DNA from: Rhodospirillales bacterium
GTDB lineage: Bacteria; Pseudomonadota; Alphaproteobacteria; ATCC43930; CGMCC-115725
Assembly (NCBI GenBank): GCA_028291405.1
Contig: JAQGID010000080.1
Span: 1 to 39,983 of the forward strand
Reading direction: 5' to 3'
Length of the DNA stretch: 39,983 nucleotides
A program made the position numbers and the translations under genes. Every line of letters begins with the position of its first letter. Positions within the stretch are counted from its first letter, which is position 1. Below are positions 17,255 to 25,190 of the stretch, piece by piece. The notes under the pieces were generated by a model. The model did no database searches. It had not been told where the DNA came from and was given only the letters and a program-made list of their open reading frames with translations.

Positions 17255-17342
17255 GCGGTGACGCCAACCCATTGTTGGCGGTCTTCGCCGCGTCTATAAC
17301 TCGCAGCCACGCGCGCCTCGCGCTGCAGGATCGAGGGTTCCA

Positions 17343-18236
17343 GTGACGATCGCCAGCATGACCGGTTTCGCCCGCGCCGAGGGCAGTCAGGACGGCGTCG
17401 GCTGGGCCTGGGAGATCAAGAGCGTTAACGGCAAGTCGCTCGATCTGCGGCTGCGCGTTCCCAATGGCTACGACCATCTCGAGCCGGCGCTGCGGGCGAG
17501 CCTGGCCGGGCGGCTGCGGCGCGGCTCGGTCGCGGCGACGCTGTCGCTGCAACGCGCCGCCGGCGCCGGACCGACGATCCGCATCAACCACGCGGCGCTC
17601 GACCAGATCATGGATCTCATCGGCGAACTCGAAGGCCGGACCGGCGCCGCGGCGCCGCGGCTCGACGGGATTCTCGCCCTGCGCGGCGTCCTCGAGACCA
17701 GCGAGGAGGCGGAGGAGACCGCCGAGCAGCGCGAGCGTCGCTCGACGGCGATCCTCGCGAGCTGGGAGCTGGCGCTGGCGCAGCTCGCCGAGATGCGCGC
17801 GGCGGAAGGGGCGCGACTCGCCCTCGTGCTGCGCGAGCAGATCGCCGAGATCGCTGCGCTCGTCGCGAAGGCCTCGGCCTCCGCGGCGACCCAGCCGGCG
17901 GCGCTGCGCGCCCGGTTGCGGGGACTCGTCCAGACGCTGCTCGACGCCTCGCCCGCCCTGCCCGAGGAGCGGCTGGCGCAGGAGGCGGCGCTGCTCGTCG
18001 CCCGCGCCGACGTGCGCGAGGAATTGGACCGGCTGAAGGCGCATCTCGGCGCCGCCGAGGATCTGATGCGCGAAGGCGTCGCGGTCGGACGGCGGTTCGA
18101 TTTCCTCTGCCAGGAGTTCAATCGCGAGGCCAATACGCTGTGCTCGAAATCCGCCGACGTCGAGCTGACGCGGACCGGCCTCGCGCTCAAGGCGGCGATC
18201 GAGCAGCTGCGCGAGCAAGTCCAGAACATCGAATAG
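17343..18236 (+). CDS. YicC/YloC family endoribonuclease
   Basis: YicC proteins are RNA endonucleases thought to act on small RNAs and mRNAs. The 297-residue protein has the conserved N-terminus SMTGFARAEG, the IKSVNGKSLDLRLRVP segment, and the C-terminal DUF1732 part with FDFLCQEFNREANTLCSKSAD and LKAAIEQLREQVQNIE. Length is the family norm (about 290). The start is GTG, GTG ACG ATC GCC AGC. It lies between mltG and gmk, a very common location. Function is by family. Confidence 0.92.
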   Translation: MTIASMTGFARAEGSQDGVGWAWEIKSVNGKSLDLRLRVPNGYDHLEPALRASLAGRLRRGSVAATLSLQRAAGAGPTIRINHAALDQIMDLIGELEGRTGAAAPRLDGILALRGVLETSEEAEETAEQRERRSTAILASWELALAQLAEMRAAEGARLALVLREQIAEIAALVAKASASAATQPAALRARLRGLVQTLLDASPALPEERLAQEAALLVARADVREELDRLKAHLGAAEDLMREGVAVGRRFDFLCQEFNREANTLCSKSADVELTRTGLALKAAIEQLREQVQNIE

Positions 18237-18275
18237 CCGGAAGATCGAATTGAACGACATGTCGGGACGATCGAA

Positions 18276-18917
18276 GTGAGCGCCCTCCTCGGCCAGCGCC
18301 GCGGGCTGATGCTGGTCCTGTCGTCGCCCTCCGGCGCCGGCAAGACCACGATCACCCGCCGCATCCTCGAGCGCGACGCGCAGCTGACGATCTCGGTCTC
18401 GGTGACGACGCGGCCGCAGCGCCCCGGCGAGATCGACGGGGTGCATTACCATTTCATCGACAAGGCGGAGTTCGACCGGCGCGTCGCCGCGAACCAGCTG
18501 CTCGAGCACGCGACGGTCTTCGGCAATTCCTACGGTACGCCGCGCGGCCCCGTCGAGGCGACGCTGACGGCCGGACGCGACGTCGTCGCTGATGTCGACT
18601 GGCAGGGGACGCAGCAGCTGCAGCAGAACTTCCGCGACAACATGGTCTCGATCTTCGTCCTGCCGCCGACGCTCGACGAGCTCGAGCGGCGGCTGCGCTC
18701 GCGCGCCCAGGACAGCGCCGCCGTCGTCGCTGAGCGCATGGCGAAGGCGGCGGACGAAATGAGCCATTGGGCGGAATACGACTACGTCATCGTCAACGAC
18801 CGGCTCGATCAGAGCGTCGCGCATGTCGCGACGATCCTCGCCGCCGAACGGCTGAAGCGCGAGCGCCAGCCCGGCCTTGCCGCCTTCGTCAACCGCCTGC
18901 GCGAGGGCGGCGGCTAA
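18276..18917 (+). CDS. gmk: Guanylate kinase
   Basis: Gmk phosphorylates GMP to GDP with ATP in the purine salvage and (p)ppGpp supply route. The 213-residue protein has the P-loop SSPSGAGKTT, the GMP-binding SVTTRPQRPGEIDGVHYHF segment, and the DVDWQGTQQL and FVLPPTLDELERRL elements. A GTG start at 18276 is required by the frame; it overlaps the TGA of a six-codon frame starting at 18259. It is the last gene of the plus-strand series before the low-GC segment. Confidence 0.96.
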   Translation: MSALLGQRRGLMLVLSSPSGAGKTTITRRILERDAQLTISVSVTTRPQRPGEIDGVHYHFIDKAEFDRRVAANQLLEHATVFGNSYGTPRGPVEATLTAGRDVVADVDWQGTQQLQQNFRDNMVSIFVLPPTLDELERRLRSRAQDSAAVVAERMAKAADEMSHWAEYDYVIVNDRLDQSVAHVATILAAERLKRERQPGLAAFVNRLREGGG

Positions 18918-18929
18918 TTCTCTATGAGT

Positions 18930-19688
18930 TCATTCCCACGGCGGACTTTCTGGGACATTGACATAGAAAGGCAAAGTGTATGGCCCTAGTGTCGGGGCAT
19001 CCTCGATTTGAGCGATCTCGTGGGCCTCATCAACGCCGAGCCTTTTTTGAGAAAAAACGCCGATGAACGAGTCAGTGAAATCGTTAAAGTGACCAGCAAC
19101 TGTAAGCACCTCTTCCATTAGCATGTCCATGGCCTTGTCCGTATCCTCAGGACATAGTGGTGCGACAAACGAGAGGTTAAAGACCATGTCGGCTGCATAG
19201 TAGCACGACTGCATACGTTGGTTCGTTACATAGAATGCCCAGTCGTTCTGGTCTCCAGTCTGCTGAAAAGTCTTCTCAACGACCTCATCAGTGGGGTTAT
19301 GAAATGCGTGACTGTTCCTGATCCTGTTGATCTTGTTTTTGTTGTCCTTGAAGTAAGCGCGAATTTTTTCCAGGGCTTCGACGCCTTCCTGATCTAGAAG
19401 AAGAAGTATATCGTCGCTGATCTTTTTCTTTAATAGGCGGGTATCAATCAGGCGCCACCCTTCATAGAGTTTGCCGATGAGTGTACGAACCAAAAGCATC
19501 TGTTGGCTGCGAATGGTCTTGCGTTCCACCTCGTGCTGCGAGGGGACAGTTGAGCACAGCAGGAGAAGCTTCGAGATGACTGTCAGTTCATTGTGAAGGT
19601 GGCCAGACAGAAGTAACAGAATACGCTCGTCCTTTGACAGGGCGAGCAGCTTATCTTTCGACACGGGGATCCGGTAAACTGAGATCAT
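18930..19688 (-). CDS. HEPN-like protein of unknown function, in AT-rich island
   Basis: A 252-residue, mostly helical, soluble protein. A first helical stretch with LLLLSGHLHNELTVISKLL is followed by LIGKLYEGWRLID and a lysine/asparagine-rich segment. Near residue 145 comes IRNSHAFHN. This carries the Arg-Asn-x4-His pattern (R-x5-H) that is the catalytic signature of HEPN ribonucleases, found in toxins and abortive-infection proteins. I do not recognise an experimentally described member. Base composition is clearly less GC than the flanks, and codons include many that are rare elsewhere in the window, which suggests horizontal acquisition. It is convergent with gmk (12 bases between stops). 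The nuclease activity is inferred from the motif only. Confidence 0.7.
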   Translation of the reverse strand: MISVYRIPVSKDKLLALSKDERILLLLSGHLHNELTVISKLLLLCSTVPSQHEVERKTIRSQQMLLVRTLIGKLYEGWRLIDTRLLKKKISDDILLLLDQEGVEALEKIRAYFKDNKNKINRIRNSHAFHNPTDEVVEKTFQQTGDQNDWAFYVTNQRMQSCYYAADMVFNLSFVAPLCPEDTDKAMDMLMEEVLTVAGHFNDFTDSFIGVFSQKRLGVDEAHEIAQIEDAPTLGPYTLPFYVNVPESPPWE

Positions 19689-19829
19689 CGTCTTCGCTCA
19701 CTTTTTTCCGGTAGTGATCTCGGTATTCGCGTAGATCGCGACCTGATACGACCCGGTCACGCGCGTAGTATGTCGTTTGTCATCGGCAGTGCGGGATCGA
19801 TAGTAGGTTTTCTGCTTTCTGGAAGGGTG

Positions 19830-20412
19830 TTAATCTGTCGCCTTGGGCTCTTCGACATTCGTCAAGTTTACGATTACGCCACCCGTTCGGCTCGGGATAT
19901 ATTTCAATTTGGGGCGCAACTCGGCCCGGACACGCTCATAGAAAGCTTTCATAGCGGAGTGATCTTCGTGCGTTAGGATCATCCCGTCGCCTTCCCGTCC
20001 TGGCATGACGCTCGAAGGTTGCAGCGACGGGATATCGCCCCGCCCATACCGAGATCTCCGTGAGCGTTTGAAGGACACGCTTCTCCTCGGCTGATAACTC
20101 CAGGCACGCATGACCGCAAAGCTCGACGAGATCGTGTGTCCTGATGGTGCCGTTATCGAGCTTCTTGTCCGAGATGAGATGGGGCTGAATAGCAATGATC
20201 GGCCCTTTGAGCAGATTTTCGAGGGCATAGGCTACTGACATCTCAGCAGTCCGGTAATTCGGCTCCGGGGAGCCGATATCTGCCTGCCCGTTGATCTCTG
20301 CTTCCTTCGCCGCGATGCTTACAGCTTTCTCATGAGCTTGCCGGACGGGTGCTTGGTCGCGAAATATGATCTCCGCCGCTTCCATCTGTCTTTCAGCCGA
20401 AGAAAACCACAT
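19830..20412 (-). pseudogene. Second HEPN-domain-like gene, frameshifted
   Basis: Two overlapping minus-strand frames read as one protein. The first gives MWFSSAERQMEAAEIIFRD, THDLVELCGHACLELSAEEK and TEISVWAGRYP. In the second frame the homology-like tail continues SLQPSSVMPGREGDGM, AMKAFYERVRAEL and ends EEPKATD. Removing one base in the CCC of codon RYP (plus-strand GGG at 20029-20031) joins them into an uninterrupted 193-codon gene, so a single extra base explains the break. The HDLVxL and WAGRYP patterns are typical of HEPN-domain proteins lacking the RNase motif. It lies upstream of, and on the same strand as, the R-x5-H protein gene, 141 bases away. It could be a true mutation or a sequencing error. 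Confidence 0.6.
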
Positions 20413-20481
20413 AGATGGGTCTTGTTGGACGACAGAGAGCCTTCTCAGCTAGACCTCATTGTCCATTGATCGCGCTCCCAA
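20413..20481. other. Spacer between HEPN gene and alpha-hydroxy-acid dehydrogenase
   Basis: Sixty-nine bases without a gene or a recognisable terminator; the composition shifts back towards high GC about 20490. Confidence 0.4.
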
Positions 20482-21692
20482 TTACTTCGCGCCGACCACT
20501 CGCGGCGCCGCCTCGCGCCGCGCCGCAGCCGGCAGCGGCGGCGGCAGGCTGCGCTCGTCGAGGAAGCCGCGGGTCAGCGCGGCGACGGACGGGCAGCCGA
20601 TCTGGATCAGCGCCCGACGCGTCTGGTCGGTGAGGATCGTGAAGGCCTTCTCAGCGCCCGCCGCGCCGCCGGCCCCGGTGCCGTAGACGAAACCGCGGCC
20701 GCAGAAGACCATGTCGGCGCCGAGCGCGATCGCCTTCACGATGTCCTCGCCACAGCGCACGCCGCTGTCGAACAGCACCTTGACCGCGGGTCCGACCGCG
20801 TCGCGGATGTCCGCCAGCACGTCGATCGGCGCCGGCGCCGATTCGAGCTGGCGGCCGCCGTGGTTCGAGACCCAGATCCCGTCGGCGCCGAGGCGGACGA
20901 TGCCGGCGGCATCGCCGGGGTCGAGCACGCCCTTGATGACGAGACGGCCCTTCCACAAATCCCGGACGCGCCGCAAATCGTCCCAGTCGATGCCCCATTT
21001 ATTCAGATCGGCCATGTATTTGCCGACGACCGCAAAATTCGCACTGTTGGCGTAGGGGATGTAGTTCTCGACCCGCGGGACGCCGGCCCGCGCCGTCGCC
21101 AGCGCCCAGGCCGGATGCGTCGCCAGATCGAGCAGCACCTTGCGGCTGAAGCGGAAGGGCAGGGCGACGCCGCCGCGCATCGCGCGGTTGCGGCGCGATC
21201 CGGTCGGCACGTCGATCGTCAGCGCCAGGACACGCATGCCGACGTCCCAGGCGCGCCGCATCATGTCGGCGGTGATGGCGTCGTCCTTCGAGAGATAGAG
21301 CTGAACCAGCCCATATCGGGCGCCGCCTTGGCGATGTCCTCGATGCTCGTGGTGCCGGCGGTGCTCAGCACATAGGGAATGCTCTCGCGCTGCGCCAGCC
21401 GCGCCAGCGTGAGATCGGTGCCCTCCCAGGTCAGATTCGCCATGCCGACCGGCGCGACGCCGAACGGCTGGGCGTAACGCTGCCCGAAGAGCTCGACCGC
21501 GGTATCACAGGCGCCGCCGGCGAGATGGCGGACGCGGAAAAGGATGCGCTCGAACGCCTCCTCGTTACGCCGGACGCCGCGATCCTCGCCGACGCCGCCG
21601 TCGAGGTAATGCCAGGCAAAGGATGGGATGCGCCGCTGCGTCATGGCGGCGAGATCGCCGATGCTGGCGGCGGATGCGAGACGGCGGACCAT
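20482..21692 (-). pseudogene. FMN-dependent alpha-hydroxy-acid dehydrogenase (lactate/glycolate/mandelate type), frameshifted
   Basis: A flavoprotein oxidising 2-hydroxy acids to 2-oxo acids. The first part reads MVRRLASAASIGDLAAMTQRR, WHYLDGG, FGVAPVGMANLTWEG and APDMGWF. The reading then breaks and resumes in another frame with MMRRAWDVGMRVLALTIDVPTGSRRNRAMR and the FMN/substrate motif VSNHGGRQLES, VLFDSGVRCGEDIVKAIALGAD, FCGRGFVYG. Around plus position 21303 the expected TGG TTC CAG CTC TAT lacks one C. Restoring it gives WFQLYLSKDDAITAD and a complete 403-residue enzyme. The start at 21692 has a strong GGGGAGGAAG site. The substrate is unknown. Everything else in the gene is conserved, so the defect is recent or an assembly error. 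Confidence 0.85.
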
Positions 21693-21774
21693 TCTTCCTC
21701 CCCGTTGTGCGATTGCGTCGCCCTCTATCGCAACGGGCGCGCTTGTCGTCCTCGTTCCGCCAAAATAGCCGAAA

Positions 21775-22671
21775 TCAGCCGGTTTTGTCGTCGCCGATCT
21801 CATCCGGGCTCGCGCCGCCAGCCGCTTCCTCGCTCGCGCGCAGCGCCCGCGCCAAGGCGCAGAACGCCTCGACCGGCAGCTCTTCGGCGCGCGCCGTCGG
21901 GGCGATGCCGGTGGCGGCGAGCAGGGCGTCGCTGTCGTGTCCCAGGCTGCGCAAGCTAGCGCGCAGCATCTTGCGACGCTGGCCGAAGGCGGCGGCGGTG
22001 ACGCGCTCGAGATCCGCCATCCGGCAGTCGCCGAGGGGATGCTGCCGCGGCACGATCTGGACCAGCGTCGAGGTCACCTTGGGCGCCGGCACGAAGGCGC
22101 GGCCGGGGATATCGAACAGCAGGCGCACCGAGGCCAGCCACTGCGTCACGATCGTCAGCCTGCCGTAGTCCTTGGTACGCGGCTTGGCGACGAGGCGCTG
22201 CGCGACCTCCTTCTGAAAGAGCAGCGTCAGGCTCTCGAACTGGTCGATCCGGCGCAGCCAGCGCAGCAGCAGCGGCGTCGCGATATTGTAGGGCAGGTTG
22301 GCGACGATCTTGCGCGGTGCCGCGACGAGTGCTGCGGGATCAAGCGTCAGCGCATCGCCGGCGATAATCGTCAGACGGCCCGGATAGGCTGCTGCGAGCT
22401 CCTCCAGCGCGACGATGCAGCGCTCGTCGCGTTCGATCGCGGTGACGTGGCCGGCGCCGCAATCGAGCAGGGCGCGCGTCAGCCCGCCCGGACCGGGTCC
22501 GATCTCGACGACGGCGGCATGCTCGAGCGGCGCCGCCTCGCGCGCGATTCGCCGCGTCAAATTGAGATCGAGCAGGAAATTCTGGCCGAGTCCCTTGCGG
22601 GCCGCGAGCCCGTGCCGGGCGATGACCTCGCGCAGCGGCGGCAGACCGGCAGGCGCCGCATGCGGATCCAA
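21775..22671 (-). CDS. rsmA: 16S rRNA (adenine1518/1519-N6) dimethyltransferase
   Basis: RsmA (KsgA) dimethylates two adjacent adenosines in helix 45 of 16S rRNA during late 30S assembly. The 298-residue protein has GLGQNFLLD, the SAM motif [16 protein letters not shown], the catalytic-type motif [20 protein letters not shown] and the C-terminal helical lobe [12 protein letters not shown]. Last gene of the lptF-to-rsmA transcript, eight bases after pdxA. Confidence 0.96.
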   Translation of the reverse strand: MDPHAAPAGLPPLREVIARHGLAARKGLGQNFLLDLNLTRRIAREAAPLEHAAVVEIGPGPGGLTRALLDCGAGHVTAIERDERCIVALEELAAAYPGRLTIIAGDALTLDPAALVAAPRKIVANLPYNIATPLLLRWLRRIDQFESLTLLFQKEVAQRLVAKPRTKDYGRLTIVTQWLASVRLLFDIPGRAFVPAPKVTSTLVQIVPRQHPLGDCRMADLERVTAAAFGQRRKMLRASLRSLGHDSDALLAATGIAPTARAEELPVEAFCALARALRASEEAAGGASPDEIGDDKTG

Positions 22672-22679
22672 AGCGGCGA

Positions 22680-23687
22680 TCAGGCCGCCGAGGCGCGGTC
22701 GCCCGACCGGCTGCTCGCCATTTGGCCGGCCAGCGTCAGGGCGGCGATCAGGCTTGCCGGGTTGGCGGTGCCCGTACCGGCAATGTCGAAGGCGGTGCCG
22801 TGATCGGGCGAGGTGCGGATGAAATCGAGGCCGAGCGTCACGTTGACGCCGCCGTCGAAATCGATCGTCTTAATCGGGATCAGCGCCTGGTCGTGGTACA
22901 TGCAGAGCGCGACGTCGTAGCTGCGGCGGGCCGCCGCGTGGAACATCGTGTCGGCGGACAGCGGTCCCGTCGCATCGATCCCCTCGCGGCGCAGCGCGGC
23001 CACCGCCGGCGCGACGATCTCGATATCCTCGCGGCCGAGCGTGCCGCCTTCGCCGGCGTGCGGGTTCAGCCCGGCGACGGCGAGGCGCGGCCGCGAGACC
23101 GCGAAGTCGCGGCGCAGCGCGGCCGCGGTGATGCGCCCGGCCGTGATGATCGCCTCGGTGGTCAGGACCGCGATCGCCCGGCTGAGCGGCAGGTGGATCG
23201 TCACCGGCACGACGCGGAGCTCGGCGCAGGCGAGCATCATCACGGCAGTGGCGTCGCCCGACAGCTCGGCGAGGTACTCGGTATGGCCGGGGTGCCGGAA
23301 CCCGGAATCGGTGAGGATCTTCTTGTTGATCGGGTTGGTAACGACCGCAGCGGCGCGGCCTTCGCGGGCGAGAGCGACGGCGCGGTCGATGGCGCCGATC
23401 ACCGCGGCGGCATTCTCCAGGCATGGCTGGCCCGGCGTCGGCGCGACCGGCAGCGCGATCGACAGCACGGGCAGCGCCTCTGCGAAACAGGCGATGGCAT
23501 CCTCCGGCGCCGTGATACGCCGCAGCGGCACCGCGAGGCCGAGGCGCGAAGCGAGGGACTTCAGCCGGTCGGGGTCGTCGATCACGAAGAACGGCGGAAT
23601 GCCGTCGCCGCGCCGCAACCAGGCGAGCAGCGTGATCTCGCCGCCGATGCCGGCCGGCTCGCCCATGGTAAGGGCGAGCGGCGTCAT
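22680..23687 (-). CDS. pdxA: 4-hydroxythreonine-4-phosphate dehydrogenase
   Basis: PdxA oxidises 4-phosphohydroxy-L-threonine in the DXP-dependent pyridoxal 5'-phosphate pathway. The 335 residues start with [18 protein letters not shown]. They have the metal-binding histidines in [13 protein letters not shown] and [32 protein letters not shown], and the ending [18 protein letters not shown]. It overlaps the surA stop by four bases and sits between surA and rsmA, the order found in many proteobacteria. Confidence 0.96.
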   Translation of the reverse strand: MTPLALTMGEPAGIGGEITLLAWLRRGDGIPPFFVIDDPDRLKSLASRLGLAVPLRRITAPEDAIACFAEALPVLSIALPVAPTPGQPCLENAAAVIGAIDRAVALAREGRAAAVVTNPINKKILTDSGFRHPGHTEYLAELSGDATAVMMLACAELRVVPVTIHLPLSRAIAVLTTEAIITAGRITAAALRRDFAVSRPRLAVAGLNPHAGEGGTLGREDIEIVAPAVAALRREGIDATGPLSADTMFHAAARRSYDVALCMYHDQALIPIKTIDFDGGVNVTLGLDFIRTSPDHGTAFDIAGTGTANPASLIAALTLAGQMASSRSGDRASAA

Positions 23688-25087
23688 CCGCGGATGTCGA
23701 CCGCCGCGGCGCGCCGCAGATCGCGGATGTAGCGGCGGGCGAGATTGTCGAAGCGCTCGCGCGCCAGATCGTCGGCGATCTCGTCGCGCGACGGCGGCGT
23801 CAGGGGTGCCGCGCTGGTCGGCGGCGGCGGGGCGGGCGCGGCGACGGGGGTGGGGAAGCCGGTGCGCTCGCAGACCATCAGGACGCCGACCCCACCGCGC
23901 ATCGGCAGCGGTGGCGAGGCGGTCGCGACCTTGAGCGTGAGCACGGCCTGGCGCAGCTCGGGCGGCAGATCGCCGACCCTGATCTGGCCGAGATCGCCGG
24001 AGGTCCGCGGCGCCAGCTCACGGCCGAGCTGCGCCATCTCGCCGCAACTCTTTGCGCTCTGCGACACGTTCCGCGCCTGGCCGATGACCTTCTGCTTCTC
24101 CTCTTCCGTCGGCTTCGCGGCGAGCGGGAACATGATCTGCACCAGCCGGACGCGGGCACTCGCCGGGACGTCGCCGACGGTCGGCGGTGGCGGCGGCGGC
24201 GCCGGCGCGACATGGGCGATGCCGGGGATCTGCTTGTCGATGACGAGGACGATCTGATAGCCGTTGGCGACCCGCACCGGCTGCGATGCCTGGCCGGGAT
24301 TGAGACGCTCGACGACCGGCGCGATCTCGCCGTTGAGCTGCGACGGCGTCATCCAGCCGAGATCACCGCCAACCGCGGCGGTCGCCGACTGCGAGAATTG
24401 CTGCGCCACGGCCGAGAAATTGGCGCCCTGGTGCAACTGCTCGTAGAGGCGGTCGGCGAAGCGGTGGACCTCCTCGTCCTGTTGCGGGTTGTCGACGGCG
24501 AGGAAGATCTCGGCGACCCGGACGCGGGGCTGGCGCTCGTCGACCCGGATGCGCTCAAGCGCCTCGTTGATCTCATCGTCGGAGATCGGCGTCACGAGGT
24601 TGCCGCGCTGTTGAACGACCTTGGTCCAGGTGAGCGAGGCGGTGATCTGCTCGAGCAGGCTGGCGCGGCTGAGGCCGTGCTGCTTCAGGTACTCGTCGAG
24701 GCCGCCCTTCGGCAGGTTGTTCTGTTTCTCGATCCGCGCCAGCGCGCCGTCGATCTCCTTCTGCGAGGCCGAAATCTTGAGGCGCTTGGCCTCCTGCATC
24801 TCGAGTTTCTCGTCGACCATGCCGCGCAGTACCTGCGGTGCCAGGCGCTGCCGCAGCTCGGGGCTGTCGGGGATATTCGACGAGGCGAGCACGAAGCGCA
24901 GGCGGGCGGCGAGATCTGCCATCGAGATTACGTCGTCATTGACGACGGCGGCGATGCGCAGCTCCTGCCCCGGTTCGGCGGGGACGCTCGCGGTGGGATG
25001 CGAACGCGGTGCGCCGGAGGCGGCGGGCGCCGCGACGGCGGCCGAGCTGGCGAGGATGAGGGCGACGACGATTGAAGAGCGGATCAT
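23684..25087 (-). CDS. surA: SurA-like periplasmic chaperone / peptidyl-prolyl isomerase
   Basis: SurA helps outer-membrane beta-barrel proteins, including LptD, reach the Bam complex. The 467-residue protein begins with a signal peptide (MIRSSIVVALILASSAAVAAP). A SurA N-domain follows (RIAAVVNDDVISMADLAARL, MVDEKLEMQEAKRLKIS), then a first parvulin domain (VRVAEIFLAVDNP, FSQSATAAVGGDLGWM) and a second parvulin-like region (VRLVQIMFPLAA, RTSGDLGQIRVGDLP). Two proline-rich linkers are unusual: one of eight prolines near residue 295, and a Pro/Ala stretch near residue 420. Gene context (lptD upstream, pdxA-rsmA downstream) supports the call. Which parvulin domain is active cannot be told. Confidence 0.9.
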   Translation of the reverse strand: MIRSSIVVALILASSAAVAAPAASGAPRSHPTASVPAEPGQELRIAAVVNDDVISMADLAARLRFVLASSNIPDSPELRQRLAPQVLRGMVDEKLEMQEAKRLKISASQKEIDGALARIEKQNNLPKGGLDEYLKQHGLSRASLLEQITASLTWTKVVQQRGNLVTPISDDEINEALERIRVDERQPRVRVAEIFLAVDNPQQDEEVHRFADRLYEQLHQGANFSAVAQQFSQSATAAVGGDLGWMTPSQLNGEIAPVVERLNPGQASQPVRVANGYQIVLVIDKQIPGIAHVAPAPPPPPPTVGDVPASARVRLVQIMFPLAAKPTEEEKQKVIGQARNVSQSAKSCGEMAQLGRELAPRTSGDLGQIRVGDLPPELRQAVLTLKVATASPPLPMRGGVGVLMVCERTGFPTPVAAPAPPPPTSAAPLTPPSRDEIADDLARERFDNLARRYIRDLRRAAAVDIRG

Positions 25088-25190
25088 TGCCTGGACTGTT
25101 AGGGTTGCGGCCGCGAAGCCCCGATCATAATCGCATCGCGCCGGATTGTCGCGCCACGATGGTGCCGTCGAGGCGGGCAGCGGACCGTCC

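Noticed and set aside
19651-19775. Minus-strand open stretch reading ARDRVVSGRDLREYRDHYRKK just before the HEPN gene
   Set aside because: It looks protein-like but has no start codon and a stop close upstream; at most a remnant, not callable as a gene.
19770-19976. 68-codon plus-strand frame opposite the frameshifted HEPN-like gene
   Set aside because: It is antisense to a better-supported protein and has no recognisable features.
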